From an uncultured Mesonia sp. (GTDB lineage: Bacteria > Bacteroidota > Bacteroidia > Flavobacteriales > Flavobacteriaceae), in assembly GCA_947499595.1 (NCBI GenBank), contig CANMOY010000002.1, forward strand, positions 124,001-188,000: a stretch of DNA of 64,000 nucleotides. The letters are read 5' to 3'. The number at the start of each line of letters is the position of its first letter. Position 1 is the first letter of the stretch. A program made the position numbers and the translations under genes. Of the stretch, positions 44,613-52,305 are shown one piece after another. The notes beneath the pieces are model-generated. The model saw nothing but the letters and a program-made list of their open reading frames with translations, did not search any database and was not told the origin of the DNA.

Positions 44613-46292
44613 TTATTTATCAATCTTAGCCCAAGAGTCTCGTAAACCTACCGTTTTATTAAAAATCAATTGGTTTTCTGAACTATCTTGATCAACACAA
44701 AAATAACCTATACGTTGAAATTGATAATGCTCCAGCTCTTTTGCTTTTTGAAGCGCCGGCTCCACATATCCCGTAATCTTTTCTAAAGATTTAGGATTTA
44801 TAAATTCTAAAAAGTCTTTTTCTTTATGAGCATCTGGAGTCGCATCGGTAAAAAGTCTATCATACAAACGAATTTCGGCCGGTACTGCATGTTTTATAGA
44901 AACCCAGTGCAAGGTACCTTTAACCTTTCGTTTTGATTCTGGAGTACCGCTACCGCTTCTACTTTTTGGATCATACGTACAATGCACCTCTACAATTTCT
45001 CCATTCTCGTCTTTAATTGCTTCGTTGGCCTGAATGATGTAAGCACTTTTTAAACGCACTTCTTTACCCAATTTTAACCTAAAGAATTTACGGTTAGCTT
45101 CTTCTCTAAAATCTTCTTTTTCGATGTAAATTTCACGAGAAAAAGGTATAGTACGTGTTCCTGCCTGTTCATCTTCTGGGTTATTCTCTGTTTCTAACCA
45201 TTCTTCTTTCGCTTCATCATAGTTAGTAATAACTAATTTTAAAGGATCTAAAACACCCATTACACGGGTTGCGGTTTTGTTAAGATCTTCTCGAGCGCAA
45301 AATTCTAAATGACTCATATCAATTACATTTTCGCGTTTACCTACTCCAATAGTTTCGGAAAATTTTCGAATAGAGTTAGGTGTGTATCCGCGACGACGCA
45401 AACCAGAAATAGTAGGCATACGAGGATCATCCCAGGCCGTAACAATACCCTTTTCTACCAATTGGGCTAATTTACGCTTACTTACTACCGTATGACTTAA
45501 GTTTCTACGAGCAAATTCTCTTTGCTTTGGAACAAAATCATTGGTTGTACTGATTTGTTGTAAGAACCAATTGTATAATTCTCTGTGCGGAAGAAACTCA
45601 AGCGTACAAAAAGAATGCGAAATTTCTTCTATAAAATCGCTTTCACCGTGTGCCCAATCGTACATCGGATAAATCTTCCAAGCATCTCCAGTACGGTGGT
45701 GTGGTTTATGTAGTGTTCTATACATAACAGGATCGCGCATAAGCATATTAGGACTAGCCATATCTATTTTGGCGCGTAATACGTGCTCGCCCTCTTTGGT
45801 TTCACCATTTTTCATGGCTTCAAAAAGCTCTAAATTCTCTTCTACACTACGCTCTCTGTATGGACTAGAAGTACCCGCTTGGGTTGGGGTTCCTTTTTGT
45901 TGCGCCATAGCTTCAGATGTTTGACTATCTACATAAGCTTTACCGGTCTTAATAAGCATTACCGCCCAATCATACAATTGCTGAAAATAGTCTGAGGCAT
46001 AGCATTCTTTTTCCCATTTAAAACCTAACCACTCTACATCTTTTCTAATGGCATCTACATAAGCGCTTTCTTCTTTAATGGGATTGGTATCATCAAAACG
46101 TAGATTTACGGGCGCATTGTAACGTAAACCTAATCCAAAATTTAGATTGATGGATGAGGCATGACCTATGTGAAGATAACCATTTGGCTCAGGTGGAAAA
46201 CGAAATTTTAACTCCTCCTTTTTATATCCGTTTTGAAGATCTTCTTCTATGATTTGCTCTATGAAATTCAATGATTTTTTTTCTTCTGTCAT
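44613..46292 (-). CDS. glnS: Glutaminyl-tRNA synthetase
   Basis: Class I synthetase charging tRNA-Gln, 559 residues from ATG 46292 (MTEEKKSLNFIEQII). The HIGH motif is in RFPPEPNGYLHIGHASS near residue 35, NLRFDDTNP follows near 65, and the KMSKS equivalent is VVSKRKL near 262. YDWAHGESDFIEEISHS and the two C-terminal beta-barrels complete it. The frame is open 11 codons further, but a TAACTTTG promoter box at 46314-46321 lies in that part. With gltX in the same window, the organism charges Glu and Gln directly. Confidence 0.96.
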   Translation of the reverse strand: MTEEKKSLNFIEQIIEEDLQNGYKKEELKFRFPPEPNGYLHIGHASSINLNFGLGLRYNAPVNLRFDDTNPIKEESAYVDAIRKDVEWLGFKWEKECYASDYFQQLYDWAVMLIKTGKAYVDSQTSEAMAQQKGTPTQAGTSSPYRERSVEENLELFEAMKNGETKEGEHVLRAKIDMASPNMLMRDPVMYRTLHKPHHRTGDAWKIYPMYDWAHGESDFIEEISHSFCTLEFLPHRELYNWFLQQISTTNDFVPKQREFARRNLSHTVVSKRKLAQLVEKGIVTAWDDPRMPTISGLRRRGYTPNSIRKFSETIGVGKRENVIDMSHLEFCAREDLNKTATRVMGVLDPLKLVITNYDEAKEEWLETENNPEDEQAGTRTIPFSREIYIEKEDFREEANRKFFRLKLGKEVRLKSAYIIQANEAIKDENGEIVEVHCTYDPKSRSGSGTPESKRKVKGTLHWVSIKHAVPAEIRLYDRLFTDATPDAHKEKDFLEFINPKSLEKITGYVEPALQKAKELEHYQFQRIGYFCVDQDSSENQLIFNKTVGLRDSWAKIDK

Positions 46293-46313
46293 AATCTTTA
46301 AAATGATAAGTAG

Positions 46314-46321
46314 CAAAGTTA
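46314..46321 (-). promoter_or_regulatory. -7 box (TAACTTTG) for glnS
   Basis: On the minus strand TAACTTTG matches TAnnTTTG exactly, 21 nt before the ATG at 46292. It decides against the longer start at 46325. No -33 match is seen at normal spacing. Confidence 0.5.
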
Positions 46322-46352
46322 TCAAAAATTAAAATGTACTAGATTGTTCTCA

Positions 46353-46389
46353 TGAAAGTATTTTAAAAATTTAGTCTCAAATACTTTCA
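46353..46389. repeat. 11-bp inverted repeat in the glnS-folB gap
   Basis: TGAAAGTATTT at 46353-46363 and its exact complement at 46379-46389 are separated by 15 nt. It lies upstream of the glnS promoter box and downstream of the broken small gene. Neither side has a long T run, so a terminator is possible for the broken gene but not convincing; a regulator-binding site is an alternative. Confidence 0.4.
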
Positions 46390-46486
46390 CTTGTTTTAGA
46401 GAGATTATATTTTGGAACTAAATTACCTATAGATTACCTATTAGTAGTTAATAGTTTAATTAAACCCTCAAGGATATTGAGGTAAG

Positions 46487-46708
46487 CTATTCGATTGTTT
46501 TAGATCTTTTGTAATAGGCTATTGGATATAGTATTAGTATAAGCATTACAATTGTAAATATTATCCAATCAATGATAAAGAAATTACTTTATTCTTCATC
46601 TTTTATAAAAACATATAATCCATTTAAATTAAATGGTGTTATAATTAAATAAAATATAAATGTGAATTTATTAAAAAGTAATTTATCTAACACCTCATTA
46701 ATTTTCAT
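46487..46708 (-). pseudogene. Small two-TM membrane protein gene broken by one TAA (candidate)
   Basis: From ATG 46708 the frame encodes 39 residues (MKINEVLDKLLFNKF...) up to a TAA at 46591-46589. It then stays open in the same frame for 33 more codons to TAG at 46489-46487. Both parts look like protein: the first has a hydrophobic segment FTFIFYLIITPF, the second a longer one, IIFTIVMLILILYPIAYY, followed by a basic tail. Read through, it would be a 72-residue double-TM protein. A single substitution could explain the break, although a genuine 39-residue peptide or chance in A+T-rich DNA is possible. I do not recognise the family. It occupies most of the otherwise empty 569-bp glnS-folB gap. 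Confidence 0.4.
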
Positions 46709-46821
46709 AAAATGGCTTCTAATTTATTATCCAAAATAATTTAAAATACAAATATTCTAAAAAAAACATCATCCTAGCTGGAAGAACATTCTTTAAAAGA
46801 ATAAATTCATTTAAAATTAAG

Positions 46822-46848
46822 TTGAAAAAATAAATGCTTGTATCTTCG
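46822..46848 (+). promoter_or_regulatory. Promoter for folB (TTG-16-TATCTTCG)
   Basis: TATCTTCG at 46841-46848 differs from TAnnTTTG at one base, and a TTG at 46822-46824 lies 16 nt upstream. The box sits inside the longer frame that opens with TTG at 46838, so the GTG at 46862 is the likely start. Confidence 0.5.
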
Positions 46849-46861
46849 TAAAAAAAATATT

Positions 46862-47218
46862 GTGGGGATTATAAAATTAAATAACATTCGCGTTTACGCA
46901 CATCACGGGTGTTTAACAGAAGAAGGTAAAATAGGGAGCGATTATAGAGTAGATTTAAAAGTGAAAGCAGATTTAGCTCCATCCGCTTTAAGCGATGAAC
47001 TTAGCGATACCGTAGATTATGTTCATTTAAACAAAATTGTAAAAGAAGAAATGGCCATTCGTTCTAAATTATTAGAACACGTGGCTCAACGTATTTTAGA
47101 CCGTATATTTACTGATTTAAAACAAGTTACTAAAGCAGAAGTAAGTGTAGCTAAAGTAAATCCGCCACTCGATGGTGATGTAGCATCGGTAAGTATCACT
47201 TTAAAGGCTAAACGATAA
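46862..47218 (+). CDS. folB: Dihydroneopterin aldolase (FolB)
   Basis: Folate pathway enzyme that splits 7,8-dihydroneopterin, 118 residues from GTG 46862 (read MGIIKLNNIRVYAHHG). An 8-codon TTG-initiated extension is rejected because the promoter lies in it. Family motifs are visible: YAHHGCLTEEGKIG with the active-site Glu, DYRVDL, DTVDYVHL near residue 60, LLEHVAQRI near 80 and KVNPPLDGDVASVSI at the end, with the conserved Lys. Length is normal. It stands alone and is followed 47 bases later by tRNA-Cys on the same strand. Confidence 0.94.
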   Translation: MGIIKLNNIRVYAHHGCLTEEGKIGSDYRVDLKVKADLAPSALSDELSDTVDYVHLNKIVKEEMAIRSKLLEHVAQRILDRIFTDLKQVTKAEVSVAKVNPPLDGDVASVSITLKAKR

Positions 47219-47251
47219 TTTGTTTTTATAGATTTTTTTTCATTACATTTG
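47219..47251 (+). promoter_or_regulatory. Promoter of tRNA-Cys (TTTG-21-TACATTTG)
   Basis: TTTG at 47219-47222, immediately after the folB stop, and TACATTTG at 47244-47251 are 21 nt apart, both exact matches to the two-element consensus. The tRNA begins 14 nt after the -7 box. Confidence 0.7.
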
Positions 47252-47265
47252 CACTGCAATGATAA

Positions 47266-47336
47266 GGTGCCGTGGCCGAGTGGCTAGGCAGTGGTCTGCA
47301 ACACCATCTACAGCGGTTCGAATCCGCTCGGCACCT
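47266..47336 (+). tRNA. tRNA-Cys (anticodon GCA)
   Basis: The 71-nt sequence folds into a full cloverleaf. The acceptor arm pairs GGTGCCG with CGGCACC, the D-arm pairs GCC with GGC, and the anticodon stem GTGGT pairs with ACCAT (one G-T pair). The loop CTGCAAC gives anticodon GCA at 47298-47300. The T-arm pairs AGCGG with CCGCT around TTCGAAT. The discriminator base is T, as expected for tRNA-Cys. The 3' CCA is not encoded. Confidence 0.97.
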
Positions 47337-47341
47337 CAAAT

Positions 47342-47370
47342 AAAGCAACAATTTAAATTGTTGCTTTTTT
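47342..47370. terminator. Bidirectional terminator between tRNA-Cys and the LysE gene
   Basis: A perfect 26-bp palindrome (47342-47367, centred between 47354 and 47355) with the core AGCAACAATTT and its complement, flanked by A on the left and T on the right. It lies between the 3' end of the tRNA and the stop of the convergent LysE gene (47383). Confidence 0.75.
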
Positions 47371-47382
47371 ATTTTCATTTAA

Positions 47383-48066
47383 TTATTCTTGCGGTAAAGT
47401 ATATTCAACATCCTTTTCTAAGCTATTGAGCTCTTCGGGGAAAATACCTCTGCCCACCAGAACCAGCCCAAAAACGATAATGAGTAAACTTATTATTTTT
47501 TTAATAGAAATAATTCTTTTTGGGGTTAATTTATGATTCAGTCTTTTGGCTAATAGAATCTTTAACAAATCCACCACAAAATAACTCAATAATACACTGG
47601 CAAAGAAAACCAATAATTTATCGGGTTGCATATCTAATTGGGGACCAAAAATTATGATTAATCCCAGCCAAAATCCCAACACGCCAATATTCACAAAGTT
47701 GAGTAGAAATCCTTTTGCAAAAAGCCCAGCAATATCACTTTTTTTTAATTGGCGTACCTCATTATCATTATGTGTATTTACTGCTTTTTTGCCTTTTATA
47801 TAAGTAATTAATCCATAGGTAATAAGAATACCTCCGCCAAAAATAAAAAGAGCAGGATCATCTTTAATACTGTTTAAAAGCTTACTGGTACTAAAGTAGG
47901 CAATGCATAAAAAGACAATATCGGCTACAATTACGCCTATATCAAAAGATATAGCCGCTTTAAATCCTTTTAGGGCTGCTGTTTCGAGTAAAACAAAAAA
48001 AACGGGACCCAATAAAAAAGCTAAAAAAAAGCCTAAGGGTATCGCTTTTAAAATAATATCTATCAT
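47383..48066 (-). CDS. LysE-family translocator
   Basis: An inner-membrane amino-acid exporter family protein of about 227 residues with six TM helices. The opening IILKAIPLGFFLAFLLGPVFFVLLETAA carries the family PLG...GPVFF pattern in TM1. LLNFVNIGVLGFWLG is near residue 130, and a basic loop (KKAVNTHNDNEVRQLKKS) lies between TM3 and TM4. The start is MIDIILK (48066), or an ATG 4 codons further up. It is the last gene after rnr and the head-GIN gene on the same strand. The exported substrate is unknown. Confidence 0.85.
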   Translation of the reverse strand: MIDIILKAIPLGFFLAFLLGPVFFVLLETAALKGFKAAISFDIGVIVADIVFLCIAYFSTSKLLNSIKDDPALFIFGGGILITYGLITYIKGKKAVNTHNDNEVRQLKKSDIAGLFAKGFLLNFVNIGVLGFWLGLIIIFGPQLDMQPDKLLVFFASVLLSYFVVDLLKILLAKRLNHKLTPKRIISIKKIISLLIIVFGLVLVGRGIFPEELNSLEKDVEYTLPQE

Positions 48067-48106
48067 ACTTGCAAGCATCTATCTTATACAAAGGTAAGCA
48101 ACTGAT

Positions 48107-48787
48107 TTATTTTAAGGAGATGCTTCCGCCAAAGCTTGCCTTTTTATTCAGGCTTTTGGGTTTACCATAAATTAAGATATTACCCCCAGTACTGGCTTTT
48201 GCATCACAAGCTTCTGTGGCATGCACGTGCGCCAATCCCCCGGCATTAATTTCTACAGTAGTTTTTTTGCTTATTAAACCCTGGCCATCATACTCTCCAC
48301 CTGTTCTTACTTTAACCATCTGGTCTTCTGCTAAACCCTTGGCAGTTAAAATTCCGCCGGTTACCGCTTTCAACCTTAAGGTTTTTACATCAACATCTAC
48401 TACTTTGATTTCACTACCTTCTTGTACTTTTAGATGCAGTTCTGACTGATTTATTTTCTCTGTATAGATATAAGCACCTTCATTAGCATCTAAAGTAACA
48501 GGATTTTTAGCATAAACCTCTATTTGAATATCTTCATCTTCCCAAAGATTTTTTAAGGTCGATCTAATTTTTAGAACTCCTTCTTCTACAAATATTGAAA
48601 TATCATCTGGACTTCCAGTTTTTATTTCAACTCGATTGGTTTCTGCTATTTTTACTTGTACGTGAATTTTACTAAAGACCTTTATCTCCTTGAATTCATC
48701 TACTTCAAAATTTCTTTGTGCATTTAAAATTTGTGGTTGCAAAATTGCCAACCATAAAATACTAAATATTCCTATTACATTTTTCAT
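48107..48787 (-). CDS. Head-GIN domain (DUF2807) surface-adhesin-like protein
   Basis: A 226-residue exported protein of the putative auto-transporter adhesin, head-GIN family. From ATG 48787 it has a Sec signal peptide (MKNVIGIFSILWLAILQPQILNA). The rest is a right-handed beta-helix-like repeat: FKEIKVFSKIHVQVK, VEIKTGSPDDISIFVEEG, LHLKVQEGSEIKVVDVDVKTL, then GGEYDGQGLIS and ASTGGNILIYGKPKSLNKK. The frame extends 8 codons further into rnr, but the signal peptide sets the start. It lies 10 bases after the rnr stop. Its role is unknown; surface exposure is inferred. Confidence 0.88.
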   Translation of the reverse strand: MKNVIGIFSILWLAILQPQILNAQRNFEVDEFKEIKVFSKIHVQVKIAETNRVEIKTGSPDDISIFVEEGVLKIRSTLKNLWEDEDIQIEVYAKNPVTLDANEGAYIYTEKINQSELHLKVQEGSEIKVVDVDVKTLRLKAVTGGILTAKGLAEDQMVKVRTGGEYDGQGLISKKTTVEINAGGLAHVHATEACDAKASTGGNILIYGKPKSLNKKASFGGSISLK

Positions 48788-48797
48788 ACTTATAAAA

Positions 48798-50990
48798 TTA
48801 AGATTCGGCATGACCTAATAAGTGAAAATCAAGATGCCTTTTAATTACATCGGCTTCTTTAACTTTTACCAACACATCATCTCCTAATTGATACACCTTT
48901 TTAGAATTTCTTCCGACTACAGCAAAATTTTCTGGGTCATAATCGTAGTGGTCATCATTTAAATCGCGTAAACGTACCATACCCTCACATTTATTTTCTT
49001 GTACTTCAATATAAATTCCCCACTCGGTTACACCAGAAATAACGCCTAAAAAGGTTTCGTCTTGATGATTCTTCATAAATTTTACTTGCATATACTTGAT
49101 CGAGTCGCGTTCTGCTTGTGTGGCAAAATTCTCCATGTCGCTACAATGATTGCATCGATCTTCATAAACTTCATCGTCTGGACTTGATTTCTGATCTAAA
49201 TAATGCTGCAATAAACGATGCGCCATAATATCTGGGTAACGTCTAATAGGGGAGGTAAAGTGACTATATGCGTCAAAAGCTAAGCCGTAGTGACCGATGT
49301 TTTTTGTACTATAATAAGCCTTACTCATACTTCGAATGGTAAGCGTATCAACCAGATTTTGTTCTTTTTTACCTTGTACTTCTTCTAGCAATCCGTTTAA
49401 GGAATTTGAAATAGCTTTAGGACTACTCAAATTAAGTTTGTAACCAAATTTAGCGACTAAAGTCTCTAAAGAAGTTAATTTTTCATCGTTAGGTTCATCG
49501 TGACAGCGGTATATAAAAGTTTTCTTTGGTTCTTGTTTAGCGATAAATTCGGCTACTTTTTTATTTGCCAACAACATGAATTCTTCGATTAATTTATTGG
49601 CGTCTTTGGCAGTTTTGAAAAATACACCTAAAGGTTCATTATCTTCATCTAAATTGAATTTAACTTCAACTTTATCAAATGAAATCGCCCCCGATTGCAT
49701 ACGTTTTTTACGTAAAATTTTAGCTAATTTGTCTAGACTCAATATCGCTTCAACGACCTTGGAATCGGCTTCATAGCTTTCGCCTTCAATTGCAATCTCT
49801 GCCGGTATCTTACCCTGCTTGGTTTCAATAATATGCTGCGCCTCTTCATAAGCAAAACGGGCGTCGCTATAGGTGACGGTTCTCCCAAACCATTGATTTA
49901 TAACTTTGGATTGTGCATTGAGTTCAAAAATAGCCGAAAAAGTAAATTTTTCTTCGTGAGGTCGCAAAGAACAAGCTTTATTTGATAAAATTTCTGGTAA
50001 CATAGGAATTACACGGTCAACTAAATAAATAGAAGTAGCCCTTTCGTATGCTTCATCATCTAAAGGGGTATTGGGTTGTACATAATGCGAAACATCGGCA
50101 ATATGAATCCCTATTTCTACATTTCCATTATCAAGAGTTCTAAAACTCAAAGCATCATCAAAGTCTTTGGCATCTTTAGGATCTATAGTAAAGGTTAGCA
50201 CCTCACGTAAATCTCTTCTTTTATTAATTTCTTGCTGGGTGATACTTGTATCTAGCTGTTGCGCAAATGTTTCTACTTCTTCTGGAAATTCGGCCGCAAT
50301 ATCATTGGTTGCCAGAATTCCTTTCATTTCTGTTTCGTGTTCTCCTGGTTTACCCAAAACTTCTATGATTTTCCCTAGTGGTGAATCTCCTTTCTTCTTC
50401 CATTCTTGAAGTTCAACCAAAACCAACATTCCATTTTCTGCTTTATCCAGTTGATCTTTCCCTATAAAAATATCGGTATACATTTTCGTATCATTCACCA
50501 CAACAAAACCAAAATTCTCTTGTTTGGCCAAGGTTCCTACAAATTTTGTTTTATTGCGTTTAACAATTTCAACCACTTCACCTTCGCTTCTTCTATTTCT
50601 TCTTTTGTTATAGATATAAATTTTTACCAAATCTCCATCTAAAGCTTTGTTAAGCTGATTATTGGGCACAAAAACATCATTGTCTTCATTTTCGAGCACA
50701 ATATAAGCATCACCCTTTGAAGTCATGTCAACTACGCCTTGGTAATAATTATGCTGTAAATTGATTTGAAATTTTCCTCGATCAACAGCTAAAATATCTT
50801 TTTTACCAGCCAATTGATTGAGTTTCTTTATTATTTGATTTCGGCCTGAAGCATCGTTAACCTTTAATTTGGCAGCTATTTGTTTGTAGTTAAAGCTTTT
50901 TTCTTGATGCTCACGCAATATGCTTAAAATCTTTTGAGATAGATTATTTATTTTATTTTGAGAGGATTTTTTCTTTTTTCTTTTTGTCAT
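48798..50990 (-). CDS. rnr: Ribonuclease R
   Basis: Processive 3'-5' exoribonuclease of RNA quality control, 730 residues. An N-terminal helix-turn-helix-like region (about 15-75, Lys-rich) is followed by two cold-shock domains (about 80-230). The RNB catalytic domain (about 260-590) has TFTIDPKDAKDFDDALSF with the metal-binding Asp cluster, IGIHIADVSHYV and FAFDAYSHFTSPIRRYPD-like text near 580. A C-terminal S1 domain lies at about 640-725. The length and order are normal. It is transcribed leftward, away from the candidate origin at 51.3-51.9 kb. Confidence 0.96.
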   Translation of the reverse strand: MTKRKKKKSSQNKINNLSQKILSILREHQEKSFNYKQIAAKLKVNDASGRNQIIKKLNQLAGKKDILAVDRGKFQINLQHNYYQGVVDMTSKGDAYIVLENEDNDVFVPNNQLNKALDGDLVKIYIYNKRRNRRSEGEVVEIVKRNKTKFVGTLAKQENFGFVVVNDTKMYTDIFIGKDQLDKAENGMLVLVELQEWKKKGDSPLGKIIEVLGKPGEHETEMKGILATNDIAAEFPEEVETFAQQLDTSITQQEINKRRDLREVLTFTIDPKDAKDFDDALSFRTLDNGNVEIGIHIADVSHYVQPNTPLDDEAYERATSIYLVDRVIPMLPEILSNKACSLRPHEEKFTFSAIFELNAQSKVINQWFGRTVTYSDARFAYEEAQHIIETKQGKIPAEIAIEGESYEADSKVVEAILSLDKLAKILRKKRMQSGAISFDKVEVKFNLDEDNEPLGVFFKTAKDANKLIEEFMLLANKKVAEFIAKQEPKKTFIYRCHDEPNDEKLTSLETLVAKFGYKLNLSSPKAISNSLNGLLEEVQGKKEQNLVDTLTIRSMSKAYYSTKNIGHYGLAFDAYSHFTSPIRRYPDIMAHRLLQHYLDQKSSPDDEVYEDRCNHCSDMENFATQAERDSIKYMQVKFMKNHQDETFLGVISGVTEWGIYIEVQENKCEGMVRLRDLNDDHYDYDPENFAVVGRNSKKVYQLGDDVLVKVKEADVIKRHLDFHLLGHAES

Positions 50991-51155
50991 AGTATCTATT
51001 TACTTGGATAAAAGTAAAGTATATAAACGAATGCTAAGAGTATTTTATATAAACTTTTGTATTTAAAATATAAAAAATAGCACAACTTTACTACTTTACA
51101 TAAAGCTAACCATTAAATAACATTACAATAATGTTAAATAAATGCAAAAATATTG

Positions 51156-51163
51156 TATTTTTG
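51156..51163 (+). promoter_or_regulatory. -7 box (TATTTTTG) before the 30-codon ORF
   Basis: An exact TAnnTTTG match that ends 29 nt before the ATG at 51193. No clean -33 TTTG is seen, and the surrounding DNA is A/T-rich, so chance is possible. Together with the ORF it forms a plausible small transcription unit. Confidence 0.4.
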
Positions 51164-51192
51164 AGGTATACATTACTAACAATCCATTTTTG

Positions 51193-51285
51193 ATGTCTAA
51201 AAGTAAAAAATATCTTTTCTTATTTATTCTCATTTTTATTTTGGGATATCTAAGTATTTTCTTTTCGATTAATGCCATTTTCTAA
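51193..51285 (+). CDS. Putative 30-residue membrane peptide
   Basis: ATG 51193 to TAA 51283-51285 encodes MSKSKKYLFLFILIFILGYL followed by SIFFSINAIF. Four basic residues and then one hydrophobic helix of about 22 residues give a clear single-TM, N-in prediction. A TATTTTTG box lies 29 nt upstream. Such basic-then-hydrophobic peptides are a common class of real small membrane proteins, but the A+T-rich context can also produce them by chance. I do not recognise the sequence. It is transcribed toward rpiB, with about 590 bases of non-coding DNA between. Confidence 0.45.
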   Translation: MSKSKKYLFLFILIFILGYLSIFFSINAIF

Positions 51286-51535
51286 ATAGGTAGTTTTAGT
51301 CTATCTATTTTTTTAAGTTTAATTCGGGTTCTTTTTCGCTTTAGCCAACTTATCAACATTCTATAGTATTATTATTTTCTTCTTATTTAAATTAAAAAAA
51401 AAATGATGATTATTATTGTTTGTGAATAGCGGTATAATTTTACATATCATTTTTTTGATTTATCATTAAACACAAAACTTAAACTAAATTTCTTGCATTT
51501 GTTAATAGTAAAATATTGATTTATATAGTTTTCGA

Positions 51536-51565
51536 TTCACTTATTAACAACTGTTAATAAGTGAA
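51536..51565. repeat. 30-bp palindrome in the candidate origin
   Basis: Arms of 14 bp (51536-51549, TTCACTTATTAACA, and 51552-51565, its exact complement) with a 2-nt spacer. Each arm contains a TTATTAACA 9-mer, so the palindrome is two head-to-head boxes. It is not followed by a T run and no gene ends near it, so a terminator is unlikely; a dimeric protein-binding site is more likely. Confidence 0.7.
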
Positions 51566-51837
51566 TTCACAATAGAATGTTTATTAAAGATTTTGAAAAA
51601 ACATGTTGATAAGTGTGAGATTACAGCATAAAACTTTTTTTAAAAAATAAATAACTTTACTTGACTTTGATAATTAAACGTTCATATTGAAATAAAAATG
51701 GAATAACCAAAAATAAGTTTTAAGAAAATATTAGCACTTATCAACAAAATGAGTGAATTATTAATTGCTTTAAGCTGAAGTGTTTATCATTTTTAATTAA
51801 CACACCTGTAAATAGTCATTCTGGCTGAAAAACTTCA

Positions 51838-51845
51838 TACCTTTG
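51838..51845 (+). promoter_or_regulatory. -7 box (TACCTTTG) for rpiB-CDF-GNAT
   Basis: Exact TAnnTTTG match 27 nt before the ATG at 51873. It overlaps the upstream end of the longer open frame (51843), supporting the shorter start. A -33 TTTG is not evident. Confidence 0.55.
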
Positions 51846-51872
51846 TCTCTATCAACAACACAAAATTTTATT

Positions 51873-52304
51873 ATGACCATCGCAATTGGAAACGATCATG
51901 CCGGTACGGCATACAAAAAAGCCATTATTAATCATCTAGAGAATAAAGGAGTAAAAGTAATTAATCATGGTACAGACCACGAAGAGAGTGTAGATTACCC
52001 AGATTTTATTCACCCTGTTGCTCAATCGGTAAGTGAGCAAAAGGTAGATTTAGGAATAATTATTTGCGGAAGCGGTAATGGTGCTGCTATGACCGCTAAT
52101 AAACATGCAGACGTGAGATGCGCTTTATGTTGGACCAAAGAGATAGTAGCACTAGCACGAGCACATAACGATGCAAATATATTAAGTATTCCTGCTCGTT
52201 TTACCAGTCTACCGCAAGCAATTGAAATGGTAGACACTTATTTAAGTACTCAATTTGAAGGGGGAAGACATCAAAACCGGGTAAATAAAATCGCTTGCCA
52301 ATAA
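51873..52304 (+). CDS. rpiB: Ribose-5-phosphate isomerase B
   Basis: Pentose-phosphate enzyme interconverting ribose-5-P and ribulose-5-P, 143 residues from ATG 51873. Motifs: AIGNDHAGTAYK at the start, DYPDFIHPVAQSV near residue 47, LGIIICGSGNGAAMTANK with the catalytic Cys near 66-82, and RAHNDANILSIPARF near 100-114. An extension to 51843 is rejected because the promoter box overlaps it. It is the first gene of a tight rightward run: CDF follows after 1 base and GNAT 2 bases after that. Confidence 0.94.
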   Translation: MTIAIGNDHAGTAYKKAIINHLENKGVKVINHGTDHEESVDYPDFIHPVAQSVSEQKVDLGIIICGSGNGAAMTANKHADVRCALCWTKEIVALARAHNDANILSIPARFTSLPQAIEMVDTYLSTQFEGGRHQNRVNKIACQ

Positions 52305-52305
52305 T

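Larger units (their letters stand above)
51350..51857. other. Candidate replication origin: cluster of DnaA-box-like 9-mers
   Basis: In about 500 very A+T-rich bases between divergent rnr and rpiB, TTATCAACA occurs at 51350-51358 and 51738-51746, and inverted at 51604-51612. TTATTAACA is at 51541-51549 and inverted at 51552-51560. One-mismatch copies are at 51500-51508 and 51849-51857. TTATCAACA is one base from the classical DnaA box TTATCCACA. An ATGATGATTATTATT tract lies at 51402-51416. I noticed no other exact TTATCAACA in the window. Two parS sites, mnmG and rnpA lie within 17 kb, and genes to the left are mostly leftward. The function is inferred, and the 9-mer could equally bind another regulator. 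Confidence 0.45.
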
